5,799 nucleotides of DNA from positions 1-5,799 of the forward strand of contig NZ_UPZP01000121.1 in NCBI RefSeq assembly GCF_900538805.1, in the 5' to 3' direction. Shown piece after piece: positions 1 through 5,640 of the stretch. Within the stretch, counting starts at the first letter, position 1. The number at the start of each line of letters is the position of its first letter. Source of the stretch: an uncultured Dialister sp. Its GTDB lineage: Bacteria; Bacillota; Negativicutes; Veillonellales; Dialisteraceae. The notes under the pieces are model-generated. The model was not told where the DNA came from. It did not search any database and saw only the letters and a list, made by a program, of their open reading frames with translations. A program made the position numbers and the translations under genes.

Positions 1-11
1 GATACCTTCCC

Positions 12-49
12 CTCTGAACCCTATGAACCTTCTGAACCCTTTGAACCCT
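12..49 (-). repeat. 9-bp tandem repeat, four units (left copy)
   Basis: Four consecutive 9-bp units share the core TGAACC on the plus strand (12-20, 21-29, 30-38, 39-47), each preceded by three variable bases, and end in CT. Read on the minus strand the unit is GGTTCANAG-like. The block sits directly beside the palindrome at 50-62, and on the minus strand it follows that palindrome through AGGGTT. A near-identical four-unit block lies in opposite orientation after mfd (5592-5627). One further isolated TGAACC lies at 186-191. The period is a multiple of three, so the block reads as an acidic/proline repeat in one frame, but no start codon or protein family supports coding. Function unknown. 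Confidence 0.85.
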
Positions 50-150
50 GCCACGCAGTGGCTCCATGGGCGATACCACAACCCTCAGCCGCAGCGCGGC
101 TGTCAAACTTAAGAACCCTCCGGCCACCGGGCCGGTCAATCTTAAGAACC
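50..150 (-). repeat. Array of three short perfect palindromes with related linkers
   Basis: Three hairpin-capable palindromes are visible: GCCAC/GTGGC at 50-62 (loop GCA), CAGCCGC/GCGGCTG at 86-102 (loop AGC) and CCGGCC/GGCCGG at 120-135 (loop ACCG). Their stems are unrelated in sequence, but their linkers are alike. TCAAACTTAAGAACC (103-117) and TCAATCTTAAGAACC (136-150) differ at one base and lie 33 bp apart. On the minus strand, palindromes 2 and 3 are preceded by TTGA and all three are followed by AGGGTT. This is the same grammar as the palindrome just after mfd on the plus strand. None has a T-run that would make it an obvious terminator. I do not recognise a named repeat family. Confidence 0.75.
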
Positions 151-158
151 TTTTCCAT

Positions 159-201
159 AATCCAATGGAAGAATATAAAAAATTTTGAACCCTATTGGAT
201 T
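159..201. promoter_or_regulatory. 8-bp inverted repeat overlapping P1 -35
   Basis: AATCCAAT (159-166) and ATTGGATT (194-201) are perfect inverted copies separated by 27 nt. The right arm covers the proposed -35 hexamer of P1, so it could be an operator. The region is AT-rich and a chance match is quite possible; nothing identifies a binding protein. Confidence 0.2.
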
Positions 202-223
202 TTTGTGAAAAATTTTGTATAAT
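195..223 (+). promoter_or_regulatory. Promoter P1 of the small upstream unit
   Basis: A perfect -10 hexamer TATAAT lies at 218-223, 17 bp after a weak -35 TTGGAT (195-200; three of six consensus bases). Transcription would start near A230. The segment between the boxes is AT-rich, and a direct repeat AAAAATTTTG occurs at 178-187 and 208-217. The promoter faces the structured region that ends in the terminator at 343-369, so it should yield a transcript of about 140 nt. Confidence 0.55.
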
Positions 224-229
224 AGTGTT

Positions 230-369
230 ACATGGAGGAAATGCCATGGGACGGGTTTACCTGTCCGGTCTCATTGATGATTATTTCCCTGATTATCAAT
301 CGGACTGCGGATTCGTCATACTCCTCAATGACGGTCTTGCACAAAAAGGCGGTGGATACCGCTTTTTTT
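230..369 (+). ncRNA. Candidate structured small RNA or leader transcript
   Basis: Between promoter P1 and a strong intrinsic terminator, three stem-loops follow one another. Stem 1 is 249-255/260-266 (7 pairs with one G-U, loop TTTA). Stem 2 is 273-283/290-300 (11 pairs with two G-U, loop TTTCCC). Stem 3 is 314-319/328-333 (6 pairs, loop ACTCCTCA). The terminator hairpin closes the unit. Both larger loops are C-rich and resemble the SD-pairing loops of some Firmicute small RNAs. TTTCCC is complementary to GGGAAA in the SD regions of folP (453-458) and folB (1301-1306), but any C-rich loop would match many SD sites. A folP-operon attenuator is the alternative, although no antiterminator is evident and P2 lies downstream of the terminator. 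No Rfam family is recognised. An SD and a 42-codon frame inside it leave a coding role open. Confidence 0.45.
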
Positions 370-374
370 GTTGA
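246..374 (+). CDS. Possible 42-aa small ORF inside the upstream transcript
   Basis: An ATG at 246 follows a good SD (GGAGG, 234-238, 7-nt spacing) and opens a 42-codon frame beginning MGRVYLSGLIDDYF and ending at TGA 372-374. I do not recognise the peptide; it has no membrane segment or cysteine motif. Its last codons are the arm and T-run of the terminator at 343-369, and its stop lies just past the T-run, so a terminated mRNA would lack a stop codon. A second overlapping frame from ATG 232 (57 codons, to 405) is also open, which suggests that open frames here may be chance. It could be a leader peptide, a small protein, or no gene at all. Confidence 0.2.
   Translation: MGRVYLSGLIDDYFPDYQSDCGFVILLNDGLAQKGGGYRFFC
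343..369 (+). terminator. Intrinsic terminator of the upstream small unit
   Basis: The left arm AAAAAGGCGGT (343-353), loop GGAT (354-357), right arm ACCGC (358-362) and seven T (363-369) form an 11-pair stem, counting A-U pairs with the T-run and one G-U. The A-run on the left would give T5 on the other strand, so the hairpin may act in both directions. It lies 31 bp before the P2 -10 box and should insulate the fol operon from P1. Confidence 0.85.
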
Positions 375-376
375 AT

Positions 377-406
377 TTTTCAGGAGCTTCCTGCCCGTGC
401 TATAAT
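377..406 (+). promoter_or_regulatory. Promoter P2 of the folP-folB-folK-mfd operon
   Basis: An extended -10 element, TGC followed by TATAAT, occupies 398-406. The best -35 candidate is TTTTCA (377-382; four of six consensus bases, 18-bp spacer). The expected start is near 412-414, giving a 5' leader of about 50 nt. It is the only good promoter between the terminator at 369 and folP, and no promoter or terminator is evident between the four genes downstream, so it probably drives the whole operon. Confidence 0.7.
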
Positions 407-414
407 GGTAGGAA

Positions 415-455
415 ATGATTTTTCATAGTGAATCATCGCTTTTGCGAAGAGGGGG
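415..455 (+). promoter_or_regulatory. folP 5' leader: two small stem-loops and the SD
   Basis: ATGATT (415-420) pairs with AATCAT (431-436), and TCGC (436-439) can pair with GCGA (444-447) across a TTTT loop; the two stems share one base. The folP SD, AGAGGGGG (448-455), follows at once with a 6-nt spacer to ATG 462. A 5'-terminal stem may stabilise the mRNA; no regulatory switch can be inferred. Confidence 0.3.
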
Positions 456-461
456 AAAAAC

Positions 462-1316
462 ATGAAAAGACAGCATCGGCTGTATGAATGGAAGGATGGA
501 AAGAAGCTGGAATTGGATGAACGGTCCCTGGTTATGGGGATCCTCAACGTAACGCCCGATTCTTTTTCCGATGGGGGCAAATGGAATTCAGACACCATGG
601 CCGTTTCCCATACCACCGATATGATTAGGGATGGGGCGGACATCATTGATGTGGGCGCTGAATCCACCCGCCCGGGCCATGTAACCCTGACGCCGGAGGA
701 GGAAACGAAGCGGCTCATGCAGTTCCTTCCGGATGTGCTGAAGGTGAGCATGGTGCCGGTTTCTATTGATTCCTATCATTATGAGACCATGGAAAAAGCC
801 CTTGCCGCCGGCGCCCACATGGTGAATGACATCTGGGGCTTCCAGTACGATGACGGCAGTATGGCCAAAGTATCTGCTGCCTTTGATGTGCCGGTGATTC
901 TCATGCATAATCAGGAAACGGAAGAGTACGGTGCTGATATTATCGAAGATTTGAAGCATTTCTTCGATAAATCCATTGAAATCGCCCTTTCCGCCGGTGT
1001 GAAGGCAGACAATATTATCCTGGACCCGGGCATCGGGTTTTCCAAGAATGCAGAGCAGAATATGGAAATCCTGACCAGGCTGGATGAATTAACCCTGGCA
1101 TTTCCCTGTCCCTGGCTCCTTGGGGTGAGCCGGAAGCGCTTTATCGGCACCATCCTTGGCACCGATGCGGATGAACGGGATGAAGGCACGGCGGCGGTGA
1201 ATCTCTGGGGCGCAGAAAAGGGCTGTACCATTTACCGGGTGCACGATGTGAAGACTACGGCCCGGGAACTGAAGGTGTGGGATGCGCTCCGCCTTTTCCG
1301 GGGAAAGGGAGAATGA
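462..1316 (+). CDS. folP: Dihydropteroate synthase
   Basis: This 284-aa cytoplasmic TIM-barrel enzyme condenses 6-hydroxymethyl-7,8-dihydropterin pyrophosphate with p-aminobenzoate to give 7,8-dihydropteroate; in this family it is the sulfonamide target. Visible signatures are VMGILNVTPDSFSDGG (24-39; Asn29 is the expected metal/pyrophosphate ligand), GADIIDVGAESTRPG (58-72), SIDSY (101-105), GAHMVNDIWG (117-126), MHN (148-150), DPGIGFSK (188-195), GVSRKRFIG (221-229) and the C-terminal RVHDV (259-263). All lie in the usual order and the length is typical. The start at 462 has a strong SD (448-455), and the N-terminal segment before the first barrel strand is of normal size. It is the first gene of the operon, read from P2, and its stop is 1 nt before the folB ATG. 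No sign of truncation. Confidence 0.97.
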   Translation: MKRQHRLYEWKDGKKLELDERSLVMGILNVTPDSFSDGGKWNSDTMAVSHTTDMIRDGADIIDVGAESTRPGHVTLTPEEETKRLMQFLPDVLKVSMVPVSIDSYHYETMEKALAAGAHMVNDIWGFQYDDGSMAKVSAAFDVPVILMHNQETEEYGADIIEDLKHFFDKSIEIALSAGVKADNIILDPGIGFSKNAEQNMEILTRLDELTLAFPCPWLLGVSRKRFIGTILGTDADERDEGTAAVNLWGAEKGCTIYRVHDVKTTARELKVWDALRLFRGKGE

Positions 1317-1317
1317 C

Positions 1318-1680
1318 ATGGACCATATTAATCTCAAGGGCATGGCCTTTTTCGGCTATCATGGCGATGAGCCGGAGGAAACGAAGCTGGGGCAGCGTTT
1401 CTACATTGATGTGGAAATGGACCTGGACCTGTCCAGGGTAGGGGAAACGGATGCCCTGGAAGATTCTGTCAACTATGTGGCGGTATATGAAATGGTGAAG
1501 AAGAGGGCCGAAGGAGGTCCCTATAAGCTGCTGGAAAGACTGGCAGGGGTTATTAACGGTGATATCATGAAAAATTTCCCGCCGGTGATGAAGGTCATTA
1601 CCACGGTCCATAAACCGGGTTCTCCCATTCCGGGAATATTGGATGATGTTTTCGTCACCCTTTGCAAAGAAAGGAAATGA
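1318..1680 (+). CDS. folB: Dihydroneopterin aldolase
   Basis: This 120-aa protein of the tunnelling (T-fold) family cleaves 7,8-dihydroneopterin to 6-hydroxymethyl-7,8-dihydropterin and glycolaldehyde, supplying the substrate of FolK. It begins MDHINLKGMAFFGYHG, as FolB proteins do. Alignment by eye with the Staphylococcus aureus enzyme gives Glu21 for Glu22, Tyr53 (in VNY) for Tyr54, Glu73 (in KLLERLA) for the pterin anchor Glu74, and Lys99 (in HKPGSPIPG) for the catalytic Lys100. An in-frame ATG at 1282 would add 12 residues and overlap folP; I prefer 1318 because GGGAAAGGGAG (1301-1311) gives a well-placed SD and the length then fits the family. It starts 1 nt after the folP stop, so translational coupling is likely. 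Confidence 0.95.
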   Translation: MDHINLKGMAFFGYHGDEPEETKLGQRFYIDVEMDLDLSRVGETDALEDSVNYVAVYEMVKKRAEGGPYKLLERLAGVINGDIMKNFPPVMKVITTVHKPGSPIPGILDDVFVTLCKERK

Positions 1681-1682
1681 TG

Positions 1683-1706
1683 ATGCCGCAGGATATCCTG
1701 CAGCAT
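1683..1706. repeat. 24-bp near-perfect palindrome between folB and folK
   Basis: The 34-nt gap contains the perfect 14-bp palindrome GCAGGATATCCTGC (1688-1701). With one mismatch (1687/1702) it extends four more pairs on each side, to 1683-1706. In RNA it can fold into a hairpin that ends exactly at the folK SD (GGAGG, 1707-1711), so it may affect folK initiation; in DNA it could bind a dimeric protein. No T-run follows, so it is not an intrinsic terminator. Confidence 0.7.
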
Positions 1707-1714
1707 GGAGGCAG

Positions 1715-2215
1715 ATGAATACATATATTATGGCATTGGGCTCCAATATGGGAGATTCCCTCTGCATATTACGAAGCGCGTTACAGAGGCTGAAGGAAGA
1801 GAATCTCCGTATCCTGAAGGTTTCCTCCTTCTACAGGACCAAACCCTGGGGAAAAACGGACCAGCCCGATTTCATCAATGCGGCGGCACTGGTGGCATGG
1901 GATGGGGCTCCGGAAGAGCTTATGACTCTTTTCCTCAAGGTGGAAAAGGATTTCGGACGGAAGCGGGATGTCCACTGGGGCCCCCGCACCCTGGATCTGG
2001 ACCTCATTTACAGTGATAAAGTGAGAAGCGAAACGGATTTCCTCCGTCTGCCGCATCCCTATTTCTGGGAGCGGCCTTTTGTGCTGGTTCCATTGGAAGA
2101 CATATGGCCGGACTTCAGCTATGAAAATGAAACCATTCATGACCGTATACTGGCGCTGAATGGATATGAAGGCCTGGAGAAGTTTGGTGAAGAAGGAAAG
2201 GAGCTATGCCCATGA
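1715..2215 (+). CDS. folK: 2-amino-4-hydroxy-6-hydroxymethyldihydropteridine pyrophosphokinase (HPPK)
   Basis: This 166-aa cytoplasmic kinase transfers pyrophosphate from ATP to 6-hydroxymethyl-7,8-dihydropterin, making the FolP substrate. It opens with the family hallmark ALGSNMGD (7-14), then TKPWGKTDQPDFINA (42-56), the GRKR segment (81-84, with Arg82 and Arg84), WGPRTLDLDLI (88-98), where Asp94 and Asp96 match the two magnesium ligands of the E. coli enzyme (Asp95/Asp97), and LPHPYFWERPFVLVPL (112-127), with His114 and Arg120 matching His115/Arg121. Longer in-frame starts at 1643 and 1646 would run inside folB; ATG 1715 has GGAGG 3 nt upstream, a rather short spacing. A 24-bp palindrome ends at that SD. 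The stop overlaps the mfd start by 4 nt. Length is close to the E. coli protein (158 aa). Confidence 0.95.
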   Translation: MNTYIMALGSNMGDSLCILRSALQRLKEENLRILKVSSFYRTKPWGKTDQPDFINAAALVAWDGAPEELMTLFLKVEKDFGRKRDVHWGPRTLDLDLIYSDKVRSETDFLRLPHPYFWERPFVLVPLEDIWPDFSYENETIHDRILALNGYEGLEKFGEEGKELCP

Positions 2216-5200
2216 ATGAACAGAGAAAAGAAGCCTCTTTGTCCGGCGTGAAGGCGGCATTGACGGAAAGCAGGGCGTCCTTCTCCCTGGACAGCACCAC
2301 CGGTCCCATGCTGGCGGAAAGAATGAAGGAAAAACTTATGGGTTCCGCTGAAATGAAGAGCGGAAAGCCCCTCATGATGACCGGTATTTCCGGCTCCCAG
2401 AAAGCACTGGCTGCCGCTGCCCTTCTGAAGACCTGTGACAGGGCAGTCATTATCGTGCCGGACCAGAAGGATATTTTCCGCTGGGAAGAGGATTTGGCCT
2501 TTTTTGCGCCGGATTTTGAGGTGCATCCTTTCCCGCTGGTGGAGGAAGCGGGCTTCCATGTCACCTTTACGGGAACCGAGCGTCTTAGGGACCGCATGCA
2601 GTCCCTTTCTCTTCTCATGGAAGGGAAAAAGGCGGTAATTCTGGCCACCTCCGTAGAGGCAGCCCAGAAGATTATTTCTCCTGAAGCGCTGAAGGACCAT
2701 GCGCTCACCTTTGCCCTGGGTGATGAATGGGAAAGGGAGGATCTTTTGGAAAAGCTGGTTTCCGCCGGCTACGAAAGAGTGGGACAGGTAGAACGGTGCG
2801 GCCACTTTGCGGTGCGCGGCGACATTGTGGATATTTTCCCCATCAGTGAAGCCCATCCGCTTAGAATCGAATTTTTCGGCGATGAAATCGACAGCATCCG
2901 TTCCTTCGACGAAGACAGCCAGCGGTCCATGGAAAACTTTGACAAGGCCATGGTGCTGCCCCTGTCCCTGAAGGAAGAAAAGAAATCCATCCTTTTCGAT
3001 TATCTGGAAAGGGGGCTCATTTTTTACGATGAACCGCAGCGGTCGGAAGAAAACCTGAAGCGCTATTTCAAGGAAGAAAAGGAAAACAGGGAAAAGGCTT
3101 TTCCCTTTGAAGAACTGGTGGGGAAGGGAAGAAAGAAAAATGGAGAAATCATTTTCTCCCTGCTGAACCGCTCCCTCACCGCTTTTAAACCTGTCGTTTA
3201 CGGCTGGCAGGGCCAGTCCATGACCAACTACCAGCGGCAGATTCCCATTTTTATAGAGGACCTGAAATCCCTCCTGAAGAAGGACTGGAAAGTTCTCTTC
3301 GTGGTGCCAAGGGCATCGGAAGAAGAGGAATTAAAAGGAATCCTCCGGGATTACGACATTCCCCTGGCAGAGAACATGACACCGGCCATGGTATCCCTGG
3401 TGCACGGTGTCCTTTCTGAGGGCTATGAAATGGCCGATGAAAAGCTGGCCCTCCTGACCGCCGGCGACGTACTGGGAAAACAGAAAATCCGCCGTGTCAA
3501 AGGTGCGGGCAAGGGGCGGCAGATCCGCTACTTCTCCGATTTGAATCCCGGAGACTATGTGGTGCAGGATGTACACGGCATCGGCAAGTACCTGGGCATT
3601 AAGACCATTGAGCTTTCCGGTGTGCACCGGGACTACATTGCCATCCAGTATGCAGGAAACGATAAACTCTACCTGCCGGTGGAAAAGATTTCCACCCTGG
3701 AAAAATATATAGGCCCCGAAGGCGGCACTCCGGTGCTGAACAAAATGGGTGAGGCCCATTGGGAAAAAATCCGCTCCAAAGCCAGGAAATCCATTGAAGA
3801 GCTGGCGGAAAGGCTTCTTGACATTTACGCCAAACGGGAAATCACAAAGGGTATTGCCTTTGCCAAGGACGGACCGGAACAGCGGGAATTCGAAGACACC
3901 TTCCCCTTCGTGGAAACGGAGGACCAGCTCACTGCCATTGACGGCATCAAGCAGGCCATGGAGAAACCGGTGCCTATGGATATGCTTCTCTGCGGCGACG
4001 TGGGATTCGGTAAAACGGAAGTGGCCATGCGGGCGGTCTTCAAATGCGTCATGAGCGGATACCAGGCCATGGTGCTCTGTCCTACCACTGTCCTTTCCCA
4101 GCAGCATTACAAAAATTTCAAGGACCGCATGGACAGCTTCGGCGTGAACCTGGCTCTTCTGAACCGTTTCACCACGGCAAAGGAGAAAAAAGACATTCTC
4201 CGCCGTTTGAAGGACGGGGATGTTGATGTGGTCATTGGCACCCATGCGGTGCTCAATAAGAAGGTGGAATGCAGGAAACTGGGACTTCTTGTGGTGGATG
4301 AAGAACAGCGCTTCGGCGTGGTGCAGAAGGAAAAATGGAAATCCTGGTCCGCCGGCATTGACGTGCTCACCCTGTCGGCAACGCCCATTCCCCGTACCCT
4401 CCACATGAGCCTAACCGGCGTGAGGGATATGGTCACCATTACCACGCCCCCTTCCAACCGCCACGCCATCCAGACCTATGTGACGGAATACGATGATACC
4501 ATCGTCAGGGACGCCATTCTTCGTGAAAAGGAAAGGGGAGGACAGACCTATTTCGTGTACAACCGCATAGAAACCATGCCGGCCATGCTGGATCATTTGA
4601 GGAGCATCCTTCCGGAAAATATCACCATCGGCGTAGCCTACGGCCGCATGGAAGGCAGGCAGCTGGAAAAGGTGATGCTTGATTTCTATGACAGGAAATA
4701 CGATGTACTCCTCTGCACTACCCTCATTGAAAACGGACTGGACCAGCCCAATGCCAATACCATGCTGGTGTACGATGCGGACCGCATGGGCCTTTCCCAG
4801 ATTTACCAGATGAGAGGCCGCGTAGGACGGTCTGAAAAAATTGCCAGGGCCTGGTTTTTCTACCGGAAGGGGAAAGTACTTTCCGAAGTGGCGGAAAAAA
4901 GACTGGACACCATCCGCGAATTCACAGAACTGGGCAGCGGCTTCAAGGTGGCCATGCGGGACTTGGAAATCCGGGGCGCCGGCAACCTTCTGGGCGCCGC
5001 CCAGCATGGAAATATTGCCAGCGTAGGTTTTGCCACCTACTGCACCATGCTGGAAGAAGCGGTGGAAAAGCTTCGGGCCAAGAGGGAAAACAGGCCCCTT
5101 CCCAAAAAGCTGCCTAACACCACCATCGAATTCCGCCAGGACGCCTATCTGGACAGCAGTTATATTTCCAATGAAGAACAGAAAATGGAAATCTACCGCC

Positions 5201-5568
5201 GCCTGGCAGCGGTGGAAGATGACAAGGCCCTTTCCGATCTCATCGATGAAGTGGTGGACCGCTTCGGCACTCCCACCAAACCGGTGGAAAAACTGTTCCA
5301 CATCTCCCGAATCCGCGTGAAGGCAAGGCAGCTTGGCATCGGAAGCATTATGGACAGCGGCGCCTCCTTCATCATTACATGGGCCGACGAAGACCCCATG
5401 CGGGGCTGGAATCCCATGAAACTCCCCAGAACCATGCTTCCCTATATCCGTCTCCTTCCCGGCAGTATGGCCAAGATGAATATCAATAAAAAAGGCATTA
5501 CCGGAGATGAAATGAAATGGATGGCCGGGTTTATGGATGAAATGTATAAAGAAGTGAAAGGGGCGTAG
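2212..5568 (+). CDS. mfd: Transcription-repair coupling factor Mfd
   Basis: This 1118-aa protein is a superfamily 2 DNA translocase that binds stalled RNA polymerase, pushes it off DNA and recruits UvrA. Domains in order: a UvrB-like N-terminal module (about 20-330) with a degenerate, lysine-less Walker A (TGISGSQ, 57-63) and VRGDIVDIFP before LRIEFFGDEIDSIR (217-230); a middle region; a CarD-like RNA-polymerase-interaction domain (about 443-510, GDYVVQDVHGIGKY at 447-460); the translocase with Walker A GDVGFGKT (595-602), DEEQRFG (696-702), SATPIPRTL (722-730) and QMRGRVGRS (866-874); the TRG motif RDLEIRGAGNLLG (916-928); and a C-terminal D7 domain (about 967-1110). It is intact and near normal length. 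ATG 2206 is also possible; I chose 2212 because AAGGAG (2198-2203) is 8 nt away and ATGA gives a typical 4-nt overlap with folK. YGRM (810-813) and ENGLDQPN (840-847) differ from the common HGQM and ETGIDIPN. Confidence 0.97.
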   Translation: MNEQRKEASLSGVKAALTESRASFSLDSTTGPMLAERMKEKLMGSAEMKSGKPLMMTGISGSQKALAAAALLKTCDRAVIIVPDQKDIFRWEEDLAFFAPDFEVHPFPLVEEAGFHVTFTGTERLRDRMQSLSLLMEGKKAVILATSVEAAQKIISPEALKDHALTFALGDEWEREDLLEKLVSAGYERVGQVERCGHFAVRGDIVDIFPISEAHPLRIEFFGDEIDSIRSFDEDSQRSMENFDKAMVLPLSLKEEKKSILFDYLERGLIFYDEPQRSEENLKRYFKEEKENREKAFPFEELVGKGRKKNGEIIFSLLNRSLTAFKPVVYGWQGQSMTNYQRQIPIFIEDLKSLLKKDWKVLFVVPRASEEEELKGILRDYDIPLAENMTPAMVSLVHGVLSEGYEMADEKLALLTAGDVLGKQKIRRVKGAGKGRQIRYFSDLNPGDYVVQDVHGIGKYLGIKTIELSGVHRDYIAIQYAGNDKLYLPVEKISTLEKYIGPEGGTPVLNKMGEAHWEKIRSKARKSIEELAERLLDIYAKREITKGIAFAKDGPEQREFEDTFPFVETEDQLTAIDGIKQAMEKPVPMDMLLCGDVGFGKTEVAMRAVFKCVMSGYQAMVLCPTTVLSQQHYKNFKDRMDSFGVNLALLNRFTTAKEKKDILRRLKDGDVDVVIGTHAVLNKKVECRKLGLLVVDEEQRFGVVQKEKWKSWSAGIDVLTLSATPIPRTLHMSLTGVRDMVTITTPPSNRHAIQTYVTEYDDTIVRDAILREKERGGQTYFVYNRIETMPAMLDHLRSILPENITIGVAYGRMEGRQLEKVMLDFYDRKYDVLLCTTLIENGLDQPNANTMLVYDADRMGLSQIYQMRGRVGRSEKIARAWFFYRKGKVLSEVAEKRLDTIREFTELGSGFKVAMRDLEIRGAGNLLGAAQHGNIASVGFATYCTMLEEAVEKLRAKRENRPLPKKLPNTTIEFRQDAYLDSSYISNEEQKMEIYRRLAAVEDDKALSDLIDEVVDRFGTPTKPVEKLFHISRIRVKARQLGIGSIMDSGASFIITWADEDPMRGWNPMKLPRTMLPYIRLLPGSMAKMNINKKGITGDEMKWMAGFMDEMYKEVKGA

Positions 5569-5570
5569 CT

Positions 5571-5640
5571 TTGACACGCCTTTGGCGTGAGGGTTCAAAG
5601 GGTTCAAAGGGTGCAGAAGGTTCAAAGGGGATTGGTAGGC
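5571..5640 (+). repeat. Palindrome plus 9-bp tandem repeat (right, mirror-image copy)
   Basis: Beginning 2 nt after the mfd stop, TTGA (5571-5574) precedes the palindrome CACGCC/GGCGTG (5575-5589, loop TTT). Then come AG and four 9-bp units: GGTTCAAAG at 5592, 5601 and 5619, and the variant GGTGCAGAA at 5610. GGGATTGGTA closes the block. Positions 5599-5626 match 22-49 in reverse complement at 26 of 28 bases, and both blocks have exactly four units bounded by a palindrome-AGGGTT on one side and GGGA(A/TT)GGTA on the other. They appear to be two copies of one composite element in opposite orientation around the operon. Function unknown. Confidence 0.8.

Noticed and set aside
50..150. A CRISPR array, given the 33-36-bp periodicity of palindromes.
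   Set aside because: The palindromes differ in sequence and the linkers are the similar part, the spacing is too short for repeat plus spacer, and there are no cas genes.
1..222. A frame open from the window edge to TAA at 220-222, reading as Pro/Glu repeats such as SEPYEPSEPFEP.
   Set aside because: It is produced by the 9-bp repeat and crosses the palindrome array and the AT-rich promoter region; the composition is not protein-like after the repeat, so it is most likely a spurious frame rather than the end of an upstream gene.
348..362. GGTGGATACCGC resembles the T-box core GGTGGNACCGC.
   Set aside because: It has an extra base, forms the terminator hairpin itself, and no Stem I, specifier loop or separate antiterminator is visible; the genes downstream are not aminoacyl-tRNA or amino acid genes.
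230..460. A tetrahydrofolate riboswitch before folP, expected for some Firmicute fol operons.
   Set aside because: I cannot find the conserved folT-type core or its pseudoknot pattern, and P2 lies after the only terminator. An Infernal search with the THF models would settle it.
3331..4404. Long minus-strand open frames opposite mfd (also 4411-5625).
   Set aside because: They are antisense to well-supported mfd codons, lack SD sites and show no protein motifs; they reflect codon bias of mfd.
5592..5627. GGTTCAAAG resembles the tRNA T-arm word GGTTCAA.
   Set aside because: It recurs as a 9-bp tandem with no acceptor, D or anticodon arms nearby; no tRNA can be folded.
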